Origin: Candidatus Krumholzibacteriia bacterium
GTDB lineage: Bacteria; Krumholzibacteriota; Krumholzibacteriia; LZORAL124-64-63
Direction: 5' to 3'
Assembly: GCA_024763215.1 (NCBI GenBank)
Contig: JANTFX010000020.1
Span: forward strand, 1-36,305
DNA: 36,305 nucleotides
This document shows, one piece after another, positions 7,083-15,005 of the stretch; within the stretch, counting starts at the first letter, position 1, and every line of letters starts with the position of its first letter. Below the pieces are notes generated by a model. The model was given only the letters and a program-made list of their open reading frames with translations, was not told the origin of the DNA and made no database searches. The translations under genes and the position numbers were made by a program.

Positions 7083-8435
7083 ATGCCCAACCATGACACC
7101 GAAAATCGAGACACCGTACCGGAGACCCGTTCCCTCGATATCACCATCGAGAAGCTGGTGACCGGCGGGGAAGGCCTCGCCCGCCTGGACGGGCAGGCCG
7201 TCTTCGTGTCCCTGGCCGCGCCGGGCGACCATGCCCGCGTCCAGGTGCGCGAACAGCGCAAGGGGTTCATCCGGGCCGAGATCACCGAGTTGCTGAGCAG
7301 CGGCCCCGGCCGCCGTGAGGCGCCGTGCCCCCATTTCGGCGAATGCGGTGGTTGCGACCTGCAACACCTGGACGACGAGCACCAGCGCGGTGCCAAGGCG
7401 GCCATCGTTCAGGACTGCTTCCAGCGCCTGGGCAAGCTCGATGTCTCCGGGATCCTGGCCGGGCCGGAACCCGGCCCCGGCCTCGGCTACCGCAACCGCA
7501 TCCGTCTGACAGCCTCGCCCTCCGGTCCGTACGGCCTGCTGCGGCGCGGATCCCACGACGTGGTGCCCATCACCGAGTGCCTGATCATGCCCGAGCGCTT
7601 CAACCGGGACATCCTGCCCTGGCTGCGCATGCTGCCGCCGGTGGACCAGATCGTGGTGCGCCTGGACGGCCGGCCGGGCGATCAGGCGCGCTGGCTGATT
7701 TCCCTGTACGGCCCCCCGAACCGTCTGAAGGTGCTCAAGAAGATGATCGGCGCCCTGGATTCCGGAGAATCCCCCGCCCCCGGTTGCGCCGGCCTGATGT
7801 TCAACAATCTGCCCGTCTGGGGCCGCGACTACCTGCTGTACAGCGTCGCCGGGCACACCTTCCGTGCCGGAGCCCAGAGTTTCTTCCAGGGCAACCTCCA
7901 GGTGACCGAGCAGGCGGTGGCTCTGGCCCGCCGCTGGCTGGGCGAACTGCGCGAGCAGGGCACCCTCGGCGACCTGCTGGGCGACCTGTTCTGCGGGGTC
8001 GGCCTGTTCAGCCTGACCCTGGCCGATCTGTTCGGCAAGGTCATCGCCGTCGACAGCGACGCCGGGGCCTGCCGGGACGCCCAGAACAACGTGCACCGGG
8101 ACGAGGCCGCCCGCGGCAAGGTCAGCGTTCACACCGGACCCCTGGCCAAGGTGCTCGGCGAGCCCAACCTGGCAACAGGCGCGCTGTGGAAAGAGAGCCT
8201 GTGCGTGGTCGACCCCCCGCGCCGGGGCCTGGAAAAGGAGGGGATCGCCGCCCTGACCAAGGCCGCCCCCCGCCACATCCTGTACATGAGCTGCGACCCG
8301 GCCACCCTGGCCCGCGATACGGCGCGCCTGGCCGCCGCCGGGTACGAGCCACGCCGCCTGCAGGTGCTTGACATGTTCCCCCAGACCGCGCACATCGAAA
8401 GCCTGCTGCTGCTGGAACGCGGGCAAGAGCGGTAA
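7083..8435 (+). CDS. rlmD: 23S rRNA (uracil-5-)-methyltransferase RlmD/RumA family
   Basis: The product is 450 aa. It begins with a TRAM domain (about 15-72). A 4Fe-4S binding set follows, CPHFGECGGC (Cys82, 88, 91), with a fourth Cys further on. The SAM-binding DLFCGVGLFSLTLAD, the VVDPPRRGL motif and the nucleophile in MSCDPATLARD come next, and the base Glu is in TAHIESLLL. It methylates uridine in 23S rRNA (or tRNA in related subfamilies), and the exact target cannot be told from sequence. No good Shine-Dalgarno precedes the ATG, so translation may be leaderless or start slightly differently. It is followed 29 bp later by the dynamin-like gene. Confidence 0.92.
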   Translation: MPNHDTENRDTVPETRSLDITIEKLVTGGEGLARLDGQAVFVSLAAPGDHARVQVREQRKGFIRAEITELLSSGPGRREAPCPHFGECGGCDLQHLDDEHQRGAKAAIVQDCFQRLGKLDVSGILAGPEPGPGLGYRNRIRLTASPSGPYGLLRRGSHDVVPITECLIMPERFNRDILPWLRMLPPVDQIVVRLDGRPGDQARWLISLYGPPNRLKVLKKMIGALDSGESPAPGCAGLMFNNLPVWGRDYLLYSVAGHTFRAGAQSFFQGNLQVTEQAVALARRWLGELREQGTLGDLLGDLFCGVGLFSLTLADLFGKVIAVDSDAGACRDAQNNVHRDEAARGKVSVHTGPLAKVLGEPNLATGALWKESLCVVDPPRRGLEKEGIAALTKAAPRHILYMSCDPATLARDTARLAAAGYEPRRLQVLDMFPQTAHIESLLLLERGQER

Positions 8436-8464
8436 CGGCCACGCTTCCTGTGGAGGCAGCCTGA

Positions 8465-10252
8465 ATGGTCAGGGATCAACACAACCTGCCTTCTGGATCC
8501 TCCTCTCCCGCCGACGTCCTGAACCTGGCCGCCGATCTGATCGGCGACCTGGGGCCCGATTTCCAGGTTCCGGCCGCCCGGCTTGCCGATCTGCGGGAGC
8601 GGCTGCGCGCCGGCCGTTTCCACCTCGCGGTCCTGGGCCAGTTCAAGCGGGGCAAGAGCACCCTCTTGAACGCCCTGCTGGGCCAGGAGATCCTGCCCAC
8701 CGCCGTGGTGCCGTTGACGGCGATCCCCACCTGGATCCGGTACGGCTCCGAGCCCCGGGCCACCCTGTACTTCCAGGACGACCGCGAGCCCGAGACCAGC
8801 GCCGATGCCCGGCCGGCCACCGTCAACGCCTTCCTGTCCCGCTTCGCCACCGAGGCCGGCAACCCCGGCAACAGCCTCGGCGTCCTTCGCCTGGAGGTCG
8901 CCCACCCGGCCCCGATCCTCCGGGATTCGGTGGTGCTCATCGACACCCCGGGCGTGGGTTCGACCTTCAAGCACAACACCGAGGCAACCTTGAACTTCCT
9001 TCCCCAGTGCGACGCCGCCTTGTTTCTGGTCTCGGCCGACCCGCCGCTGACCGAGGTCGAGGTCGAGTTCCTCAAGCAGGCCCGGGCCAGAATCTCGCGC
9101 CTGTTCTTCGTCCTCAACAAGATCGACTACCTGGACGCCGAGGAATTGCAGGTCGCCCGCGGCTTCCTGCAACGAACCCTGGAGCAGAAGGTCGGGATCG
9201 GCCCGGACGATGCCATCCTGTGCGTGTCGGCGCGGCAGGGCCTGGCCGCCCGCCTCGCCGGCGACCCGGATCGCTGGCGCGGCAGCGGGATGGCCGCCCT
9301 CGAGCAGGAGCTCATCCGGTTCCTGGCCGCGGAGAAATCCCGGACCCTGGCCCACGCCGTGGCCGCCAAGGCCCGGGAAACCCTGGACGAGGTGATGCTG
9401 AGGCTGCAGCTGGCCGTCCGCTCCCTCCGGATGCCCCTGCACGACCTGCAGCGCAGGTTGGAGGTTTTCGAGCAATCCCTGACGGAGGTCGCCGCCCAGC
9501 GCGAATCCACCGGCGACCTGCTGGCCGGTGATCTGAAGCGGACCCTCGCCTACCTGGAGGAGCTGGCCGCCCGGCAGCGCACCGCCGCCCATGCCTTCCT
9601 GACCGACGCCCTCGACAAGGCCCTGGTCAACGGTGTGGAGAACGTGACCGACGACCAGGTGCAGGAAGCCCTGGCCGGGGTCATACCCGGGTACTTCGAA
9701 CACCAGAGCGGGGCCATGGCCGACCTGGTCGGCAAGAGGCTGACCCGGGTGCTGGGCGCGCACCAGGAGCGGTCGGACCAGCTCATCGGCGGCATCCGGC
9801 AGACCGCCGCCAACCTGTTCGAGATCCCCTACGCCCTGCCCGCCGCCGAGGACGCCTTCCACCTGGTCCAGCAACCGGACTGGGTGACCCACCGGTGGTC
9901 ATCAACCCTCAGCCCCATCCCGCGCAGCGTCTGGGAACGGCTGTTGCCCGGCCCCCTGCGGCGCCGCCTGCGGCTCAGGAGGATCGCCGGCCGCCTCGAC
10001 GACCTCGTCCTGCGCAACGTGGAGAACCTGCGCTGGGCCCTGTACCAGAGCATCAACGACTCGTTCCGGCATTTCGGCTCCGAGCTGGACGCGCGGCTGC
10101 GCGAGACGCGGGCCGCCACCAAGGACGCCATCACCGCCGCCATGCGACAAAGGCAGGAAAGGGGCGCTGCGGTGGACCAGGAGATCAAACGGCTGGAATC
10201 GGCCGGTGACAGGATCGCGGCATTCATCTCCGACCTTGATAAACAGGGGTGA
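8465..10252 (+). CDS. Bacterial dynamin-like GTPase
   Basis: The product is 595 aa. A dynamin-type G domain occupies about residues 50-300: P-loop GQFKRGKST (58-66), a switch Thr in the PTAVVPLT segment, DTPGVGS as G3, and LNKIDYL as G4. The remainder is predicted long helical (LRLQLAVRSLRMPLHDLQRRLEVFEQ and following), as in the stalk of bacterial dynamin-like proteins, with no clear transmembrane pair. Family members bind and remodel membranes or protect them under stress; the specific role here is unknown. GGAGG lies eight bases before the ATG. It is probably co-transcribed with rlmD. Its last codons overlap the promoter of the next gene. Confidence 0.88.
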   Translation: MVRDQHNLPSGSSSPADVLNLAADLIGDLGPDFQVPAARLADLRERLRAGRFHLAVLGQFKRGKSTLLNALLGQEILPTAVVPLTAIPTWIRYGSEPRATLYFQDDREPETSADARPATVNAFLSRFATEAGNPGNSLGVLRLEVAHPAPILRDSVVLIDTPGVGSTFKHNTEATLNFLPQCDAALFLVSADPPLTEVEVEFLKQARARISRLFFVLNKIDYLDAEELQVARGFLQRTLEQKVGIGPDDAILCVSARQGLAARLAGDPDRWRGSGMAALEQELIRFLAAEKSRTLAHAVAAKARETLDEVMLRLQLAVRSLRMPLHDLQRRLEVFEQSLTEVAAQRESTGDLLAGDLKRTLAYLEELAARQRTAAHAFLTDALDKALVNGVENVTDDQVQEALAGVIPGYFEHQSGAMADLVGKRLTRVLGAHQERSDQLIGGIRQTAANLFEIPYALPAAEDAFHLVQQPDWVTHRWSSTLSPIPRSVWERLLPGPLRRRLRLRRIAGRLDDLVLRNVENLRWALYQSINDSFRHFGSELDARLRETRAATKDAITAAMRQRQERGAAVDQEIKRLESAGDRIAAFISDLDKQG

Positions 10253-10265
10253 GTTTTGCTATAAT
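10236..10265 (+). promoter_or_regulatory. Sigma70-type promoter of the secreted FlgD-tailed protein
   Basis: A -35 TTGATA (10236-10241) lies inside the end of the upstream coding region, and a perfect -10 TATAAT (10260-10265) follows after 18 bases. The next ATG is at 10316. This is the cleanest promoter in the window and stands out as AT-rich within GC-rich DNA. Confidence 0.65.
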
Positions 10266-10315
10266 ATAACCTCAGTTGACCTATCAATCACATCTGACCC
10301 AGGGATCGAACGACC

Positions 10316-12373
10316 ATGAATAATCCTCGCCCCGTGGCCGGCCTCTTGAAGGCCGCCGGTATCTTGTTCTGCACCCTGCTCGTGACCCTCAGCCTGGCCG
10401 CCGGCCCGGCCCTGGCCCAGGGGTTGGATGTTTCGGGCTGGACCATCGAACAGGCCAACTCCACCTCCGTCTATACCATCCCCGCCGGGACGGTGATCCA
10501 GCCGGGCGGTTACCTGGTCCTGGGGCGCTACGCCGACCGGGCCTCCTTCGAGGCCTTCTGGGGGGTGAGCCTGGGCGCGAACGTGGTCTACCTGACCAAC
10601 GGGCAAGACGCCCCCGCCGTACCCATGATCAACGGCGACGAGACCTTCACCGTGAAGGACGGCGGCGGGGCGGTCATCGACGGTCCGACCCCCGCCTTCA
10701 ACACGGGCTACGTTTCCCATCAGCGCAACGATCCCGAGGCCGCGCCCTGGACCCTGGACAGCACCACCTCGACGCCCGGCTACGGGGTCGAGGCCCAGGA
10801 TGCCGTCTTCAGCGGCCTGGTGATCAGCGAGGCCAGCGACGGCCCCGGTTCGGGCAACTACATCTACGAGTTCGTCGAGCTGTACTATGACGCCGATGCC
10901 GGCGGCGGCGGCAACCTCGCCCCGCTGATCAGCGGCACGGCCGTCTCCCCGGCCAGCCCGGCCGTCGGGGACGACGTGACCTTCACCGCCACCATCACCG
11001 ACAGCGACGGGACCATCAGCCAGGCCCAGGTGCTTTACCGCTACAGCGGCGGAACCTTTACGGCCATGGGCATGACCGACGGCGGCGGCGGCGCCTACCA
11101 GGCCACCCTCTACGGCGTCCAGGGCAACACGACCCTCGAGTACTACATCCAGGCCCAGGACAACGACGGCGCGGTGACCACCGATCCCGTGGGTGCGCCT
11201 GCGTCCTACTACTCGGTTCCCGTTTCCGACGGCACCAGCCGGCTCATCGTGTTCGACCACGCCCACGACCAGGACGCCGGCAGCAGCGGCAACTGGCGCA
11301 TCGACGACAACTACCCCGATCCCTACCCGGCCGCCCCCACCAGCGAAACATCCTGGAACGGTCAGCTGTCGAGCTGGGGCTACGAACTGTACCTGCTCGG
11401 ACACACGGTGCGCAGCAACACCGCCGCCTTCACCAGTGCGTCGCTGGCCGGGGTCGATCTGCTGGTCATCCCCGAGCCCCAGAATCCGTTCACCGCCGCG
11501 GAGATCGAAGCCGTGCGCCAGTACGTCTTCGACGGCGGCTCGCTGTGCTTCATCGCCGACCACAACAGCAGCGACCGCAACGGCAACGGCTGGGACAGCG
11601 CCAGCATCTTCGGCGGCTACAGCGTCCCGCACATCAGCACCCCCATCGGGACTGACACCGAGACCTTCTGCGGCGCGCTGTTCGGCCTGCACGTGCACGT
11701 CAAGGACGAGGGCAACAACAGCATCAGCGGCACCTTCACCAACGTCCTGAACGATCCGTCCAACCCGGTCCTGCACGGACCCTACGGTGATGTCGCCAGC
11801 GTGGTCTACCACGTGGGCAACACCATCAGCCTGTGGCCGACGGCCAACGCGGACCTCAGCCAGGTCGGCGGTTTGGTATCGCTGGACGCGGGGGATCCCC
11901 ACTGCGCGGCCTGGTCCCTATACGGCAACGGCAAGGTCTTCGGGTACGGGGAGAGCTCCGACACCGCCGACGGTACCGGCAGCGAATCCCATGTGGACAA
12001 CTGGCACGAAGCCGACCACCGCGCCCTGTTCCTGAACGCCACCATGTGGCTGCTGGACAAGGGGCCCGTCTCGGGGGTGGGCGACCTGCCCGCACCCCTC
12101 GGCATCGCCCTGCGCACCTACCCCAATCCCTTCAACCCCAGCCTGACGGTGGCCTTCGCGCTGGATTCGGCACGGGACGTGGACCTGGGCGTTTACGATG
12201 TGGCCGGCCGCAAGGTGGCCACCCTGCACCGGGGCTTGCTGCAGGCCGGCCCCCAGCGCTTCACCTGGAGCGGCACCGACGATGCCGGCCGCACCGCCCC
12301 CAGCGGGATCTACCTGGTGCGGATCAGCGACGGGGTGACGGTGAGCATGAAGAAGGTCGTGCTGGCGAAATAA
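10316..12373 (+). CDS. Secreted multidomain protein: lamin-tail-like, Ig-like, GATase-like, FlgD-type tail
   Basis: The product is 685 aa. The signal peptide (1 to about 35) ends GPALAQ. Residues about 36-150 resemble a lamin-tail/LTD domain (VIQPGGYLVLGRY). Residues about 200-290 look like an Ig/Y_Y_Y-type beta domain beginning APLISGTAVSPASPAVGDDV. Residues about 300-560 resemble a class I glutamine-amidotransferase-like/DUF4350 fold (LIVFDHAHDQD, DLLVIPEPQNPF, GGSLCFIADHNSS), with no proven catalytic triad. The last 90 residues are a FlgD-like/T9SS type A-like sorting domain: YPNPFNPSLTVAF, VYDVAGRKV, GIYLVRISDG. It is thus exported and probably surface-anchored or secreted. It has its own promoter upstream and a hairpin after the stop. 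Function unknown. Confidence 0.85.
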   Translation: MNNPRPVAGLLKAAGILFCTLLVTLSLAAGPALAQGLDVSGWTIEQANSTSVYTIPAGTVIQPGGYLVLGRYADRASFEAFWGVSLGANVVYLTNGQDAPAVPMINGDETFTVKDGGGAVIDGPTPAFNTGYVSHQRNDPEAAPWTLDSTTSTPGYGVEAQDAVFSGLVISEASDGPGSGNYIYEFVELYYDADAGGGGNLAPLISGTAVSPASPAVGDDVTFTATITDSDGTISQAQVLYRYSGGTFTAMGMTDGGGGAYQATLYGVQGNTTLEYYIQAQDNDGAVTTDPVGAPASYYSVPVSDGTSRLIVFDHAHDQDAGSSGNWRIDDNYPDPYPAAPTSETSWNGQLSSWGYELYLLGHTVRSNTAAFTSASLAGVDLLVIPEPQNPFTAAEIEAVRQYVFDGGSLCFIADHNSSDRNGNGWDSASIFGGYSVPHISTPIGTDTETFCGALFGLHVHVKDEGNNSISGTFTNVLNDPSNPVLHGPYGDVASVVYHVGNTISLWPTANADLSQVGGLVSLDAGDPHCAAWSLYGNGKVFGYGESSDTADGTGSESHVDNWHEADHRALFLNATMWLLDKGPVSGVGDLPAPLGIALRTYPNPFNPSLTVAFALDSARDVDLGVYDVAGRKVATLHRGLLQAGPQRFTWSGTDDAGRTAPSGIYLVRISDGVTVSMKKVVLAK

Positions 12374-12390
12374 GCCTCAGCAATCCTTCC

Positions 12391-12422
12391 CCGGAGGCGG
12401 CTTCATATTTGACCGCCTCCGG
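12391..12422 (+). terminator. Hairpin 3' of the FlgD-tailed gene
   Basis: A perfect 10-bp GC-rich stem (12391-12400 with 12413-12422) with a 12-base AT-rich loop lies 17 bases after the stop codon. No T-run follows, so termination efficiency is unclear. Confidence 0.55.
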
Positions 12423-12682
12423 TCGGCATGGTAGCTTGCCCCCAATCCCCTTCCCGGGGACCCACCCTCTACCGGGAGAACCGTTCGTGACACTGTACCT
12501 TTTCCTCGGATTCACCTGAGCCCGCCGCGTGGACGCCGCCCGTGTCCAGGCGAGCGCAGTGTGACCGAGGAAGGTTTCCCGCCGGCCTCTCCCGTCTCCT
12601 GACCTCTTCCCTGACCCGGGCCCGCCACGCGGACAACGGTGCGTTGTTGTGCGCCCGCGGGCAGCCGCCCGCTCACCAAAAT

Positions 12683-12719
12683 CCGGACTATTGAATCGCT
12701 TCGCAATTCAATTATCCGG
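12683..12719 (+). promoter_or_regulatory. AT-rich hairpin in the leader of the dehydratase-family gene
   Basis: A 37-base imperfect palindrome has outer stem CCGGA/TCCGG, inner 7-bp stem ATTGAAT/ATTCAAT and a small GC apex. It lies 20 bases before the ATG and 9 bases before the GGGAGG. Its AT-richness is conspicuous in this DNA. It may be an operator for a dimeric regulator or an RNA hairpin controlling translation. Confidence 0.5.
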
Positions 12720-12739
12720 GTTAAACCAGGGAGGACACC

Positions 12740-14014
12740 ATGTCCCAGGATTACCGTTCCATGTGGGCCGAGCTAGGCCTGGACCTCGCCGCCCATGACC
12801 AGCTGCTGGCCGTCCTCGGCCAGGCCTACGCCGACATCTACCAGGCCCAGGCCGACCGGCCCGAGGCCATGAGCTACTTCGATTTCGTCATGAGCGAGGT
12901 CCACGGCCTGCGCATCAGGGAACTGCTCGACGCCCGCAAGGCCGGCCGCAAGGTGGTCGGCGCCTGGTGCGTGTTCGTGCCCGAGGAAATCGTCCTCGCC
13001 GCAGACGGCATCTGCGTGGGGCTGTGCGCCGGAGCCGACGTGGCCATGGACGAGGTCGAAAAGCTCCTGCCCCGCAACACCTGCGCCCTGATCAAGAGTT
13101 CGCTGGGGTTCAAGCTGGGCAAGTTGTGCCCCTACCTCGAGTCCGTGGACATGGTCGTGGGCGAGAACACCTGCGACGGCAAGAAGAAGATGTACGAGAC
13201 CTTCGCCGAACTCACGGAGAACCTCCACGTGATGGACGTCCCCCAGATGAAGTCGGCCGACGGCAGGCGGCTCATGCTGAACGAATACCGCCGGTTCCTG
13301 ACTGCGGTCGAGGAGCTGACGGGGGTCGAGATCACCGCCGAACGCCTGCGCCAGGGCATCCGGACGGCCAACGCCAAGCGCCGGGCCATGCACCGCCTGT
13401 ACTCCCTGCGCGCGGCCGACCCCGCCCCGATCAGCGGGCTGGACGCATTGCTCATCAACCAGATCTCCTTCTACGATGACCCCGAACGCTTCACCGCCTC
13501 GGTCGACGCCGTCTGTGACGAGCTGAAGGCCCGCAACGAAGCCGGCCGGGGCGCCGTTCCGGCCGGCGCCAAGCGCATCCTGGTATCCGGGTGCCCCATG
13601 GCCGTGCCCAACTGGAAGTTGCCCTGGATCGTCGAAGGGGCCGGCGCGGTGATCGTCGGGGAGGAGAGCTGCGTGGGTGAGCGCGGGCTGCGCAACCTTG
13701 TGGCCGAGGACGGCGGCACGGTGGATCAGCTCCTGGAAGCCCTGGTCGACCGGTACTTCCAGGTGGACTGCGCCATCTTCACGCCCAACCCGGACCGCCT
13801 GGCCCACATCAGGCAGATGGCCGCCGACTACCGGGCGGACGGGGTGATCCACTACGGCCTGAACTTCTGTCAGCCCTACCAGATGGAGGCCATCCCCGTG
13901 GCGGCCGCCCTGGAACAGGACGGCCTGCCCACCCTCCGCGTGGATACCGACTATTCCCAGGAGGATGTCGAACAGCTCAAGACCCGGGTGGAAGCGTTCC
14001 TGGAAATCCTCTAG
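12740..14014 (+). CDS. 2-hydroxyacyl-CoA dehydratase-family protein, likely double-cubane-cluster type (YjiM-like)
   Basis: The product is 424 aa and covers the HgdB/BcrC/YjiM domain (PF06050 type). Landmarks are GAWCVFVPEEIVLAAD, GENTCDGKKKMYE and SGCPMAVPNWKLPWIVE. Six well-spaced cysteines, Cys77, 115, 145 in the first half and 311, 344, 377 in the second, are candidate iron-sulfur ligands. Classical dehydratases need two different subunits, whereas only one is encoded here next to a single ATPase activator, the arrangement of the double-cubane-cluster protein (DCCP) and YjiM/YjiL pairs. DCCP carries an Fe8S9-type cluster and reduces small molecules in vitro; its natural substrate is not established. 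GGGAGG lies five bases before the ATG. Calling it DCCP rather than a dehydratase subunit is inference from gene content. Confidence 0.85.
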   Translation: MSQDYRSMWAELGLDLAAHDQLLAVLGQAYADIYQAQADRPEAMSYFDFVMSEVHGLRIRELLDARKAGRKVVGAWCVFVPEEIVLAADGICVGLCAGADVAMDEVEKLLPRNTCALIKSSLGFKLGKLCPYLESVDMVVGENTCDGKKKMYETFAELTENLHVMDVPQMKSADGRRLMLNEYRRFLTAVEELTGVEITAERLRQGIRTANAKRRAMHRLYSLRAADPAPISGLDALLINQISFYDDPERFTASVDAVCDELKARNEAGRGAVPAGAKRILVSGCPMAVPNWKLPWIVEGAGAVIVGEESCVGERGLRNLVAEDGGTVDQLLEALVDRYFQVDCAIFTPNPDRLAHIRQMAADYRADGVIHYGLNFCQPYQMEAIPVAAALEQDGLPTLRVDTDYSQEDVEQLKTRVEAFLEIL

Positions 14015-14066
14015 TTCCTCACCTGCGGGGTCCGTCGCGGCCCCGCCGCATACCAAGGATGGCGAC

Positions 14067-14810
14067 ATGATTGCAGCAGGCATCGACATCGGATCGCGCA
14101 GCATCGAGCTGGTCCTTCTGGATGGGGACCGCATCCTGGACGTCCGGCGCCAGGACACCACCTTCGATCCCCTGCGCCAGTGCCAGCGGCTGCTGGAAGG
14201 GGTGAGCTGGGACACCCTGGCGGCCACCGGGTACGGCCGGAAGCTCTTCAGCGAACGCTGGGGCGGCGACACCCTCACCGAGATCCGCGCGCACGCCGCC
14301 GGCGCCCGCTTCCTGCACCCGGAAGCCCGCACCGTGCTGGATATCGGCGGCCAGGACACCAAGGCCGTGGCCATGAACGAGGCCGGGCGCGTGGTCAAGT
14401 TCGAGATGAACGACCGCTGCGCCGCCGGCACCGGGAAGTTCCTGGAGTTCATGGCCACCGGCCTGCAGATCCCCCTGGCCGAATTCGGAACCTACGCCCT
14501 TTCCGGCGCCCGGGGCGTGGAGATCAGCAGCATGTGCACCGTTTTCGCCGAGACCGAGGCCACCTCGCTCATGGCGCGCGGCGTCCCGGGACCGGACATC
14601 GCCCGGGCCCTGCACATGTCCATCGTCACCCGCTCGGCCTCCATGCTGCGGCGTGTGGGCGTGGTCCCGCCGGTGGTGTTCACCGGCGGGGTGGCCCGCA
14701 ACCCCTGCGTCGTGGCCCTGATGGGGCAAATCCTGGATTGCCCCCTCGTGGTCCCCGAGAACCCGGACCATGTGGGCGCCCTGGGGGCGGCCCTGCACGC
14801 GCTCAGCTGA
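14067..14810 (+). CDS. BadF/HgdC-type ATPase activator of the preceding protein (YjiL-like)
   Basis: The product is 247 aa, an ASKHA-fold ATPase that hydrolyses ATP to drive a low-potential electron into its dehydratase or DCCP partner. Visible motifs are the N-terminal phosphate-1 loop GIDIGSRS, DIGGQDTK (92-99), RCAAGTGKF with Cys118, SSMCTVFAE with Cys157, and FTGGVARNP. The two cysteines are 39 residues apart, as in HgdC, where they bridge a 4Fe-4S cluster between two subunits. ATG 14067 has AAGGA seven bases upstream and fits the family N-terminus. It lies 52 bp after the partner gene, same strand, surely one operon. Confidence 0.92.
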   Translation: MIAAGIDIGSRSIELVLLDGDRILDVRRQDTTFDPLRQCQRLLEGVSWDTLAATGYGRKLFSERWGGDTLTEIRAHAAGARFLHPEARTVLDIGGQDTKAVAMNEAGRVVKFEMNDRCAAGTGKFLEFMATGLQIPLAEFGTYALSGARGVEISSMCTVFAETEATSLMARGVPGPDIARALHMSIVTRSASMLRRVGVVPPVVFTGGVARNPCVVALMGQILDCPLVVPENPDHVGALGAALHALS

Positions 14811-15005
14811 CGAAAAGTCCGGAGCAATGATAGAACCGCCGCGGTTTGGGATGGATTCGGCGCCAGATCGTGGTATCATTGCTTCGTTCGGTTGCACTGG
14901 GTGTTGGCCCCTCTCGCCCGCTTGGCCTTCAGCACCACCCGGCCGCCCCCGCCCTTTGGGCCTGCAGGATTTCCTGTGGCGACAGACGGCCTTGCGAGGA
15001 TTTCC

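Larger units (their letters stand above)
12374..12739. other. 366-bp gap with two hairpins
   Basis: This gap between the secreted protein and the dehydratase-family gene contains a GC-rich hairpin (12391-12422) and an AT-rich hairpin (12683-12719), both listed separately. The middle (about 12520-12670) is GC-rich with no open frame carrying a recognisable product or start signal. I do not recognise a known riboswitch there. Confidence 0.5.

Noticed and set aside
8129-9892. 587-codon minus-strand open frame opposite the dynamin-like gene
   Set aside because: Gly/Gln/Val-rich shadow; the GTPase motifs are on the plus strand.
11193-11750. Alternative frame of 185 codons within the secreted protein gene
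   Set aside because: Thr/Ser/Arg/Ala-rich shadow with no start signal.
10259-11902. 547-codon minus-strand open frame opposite the secreted protein
   Set aside because: Val/Gly/Ala-rich shadow translation with no domain; the plus strand has promoter, signal peptide and recognisable domains.
12520-12670. Riboswitch or small RNA in the GC-rich leader
   Set aside because: No known conserved core could be recognised and no promoter or terminator frames it.
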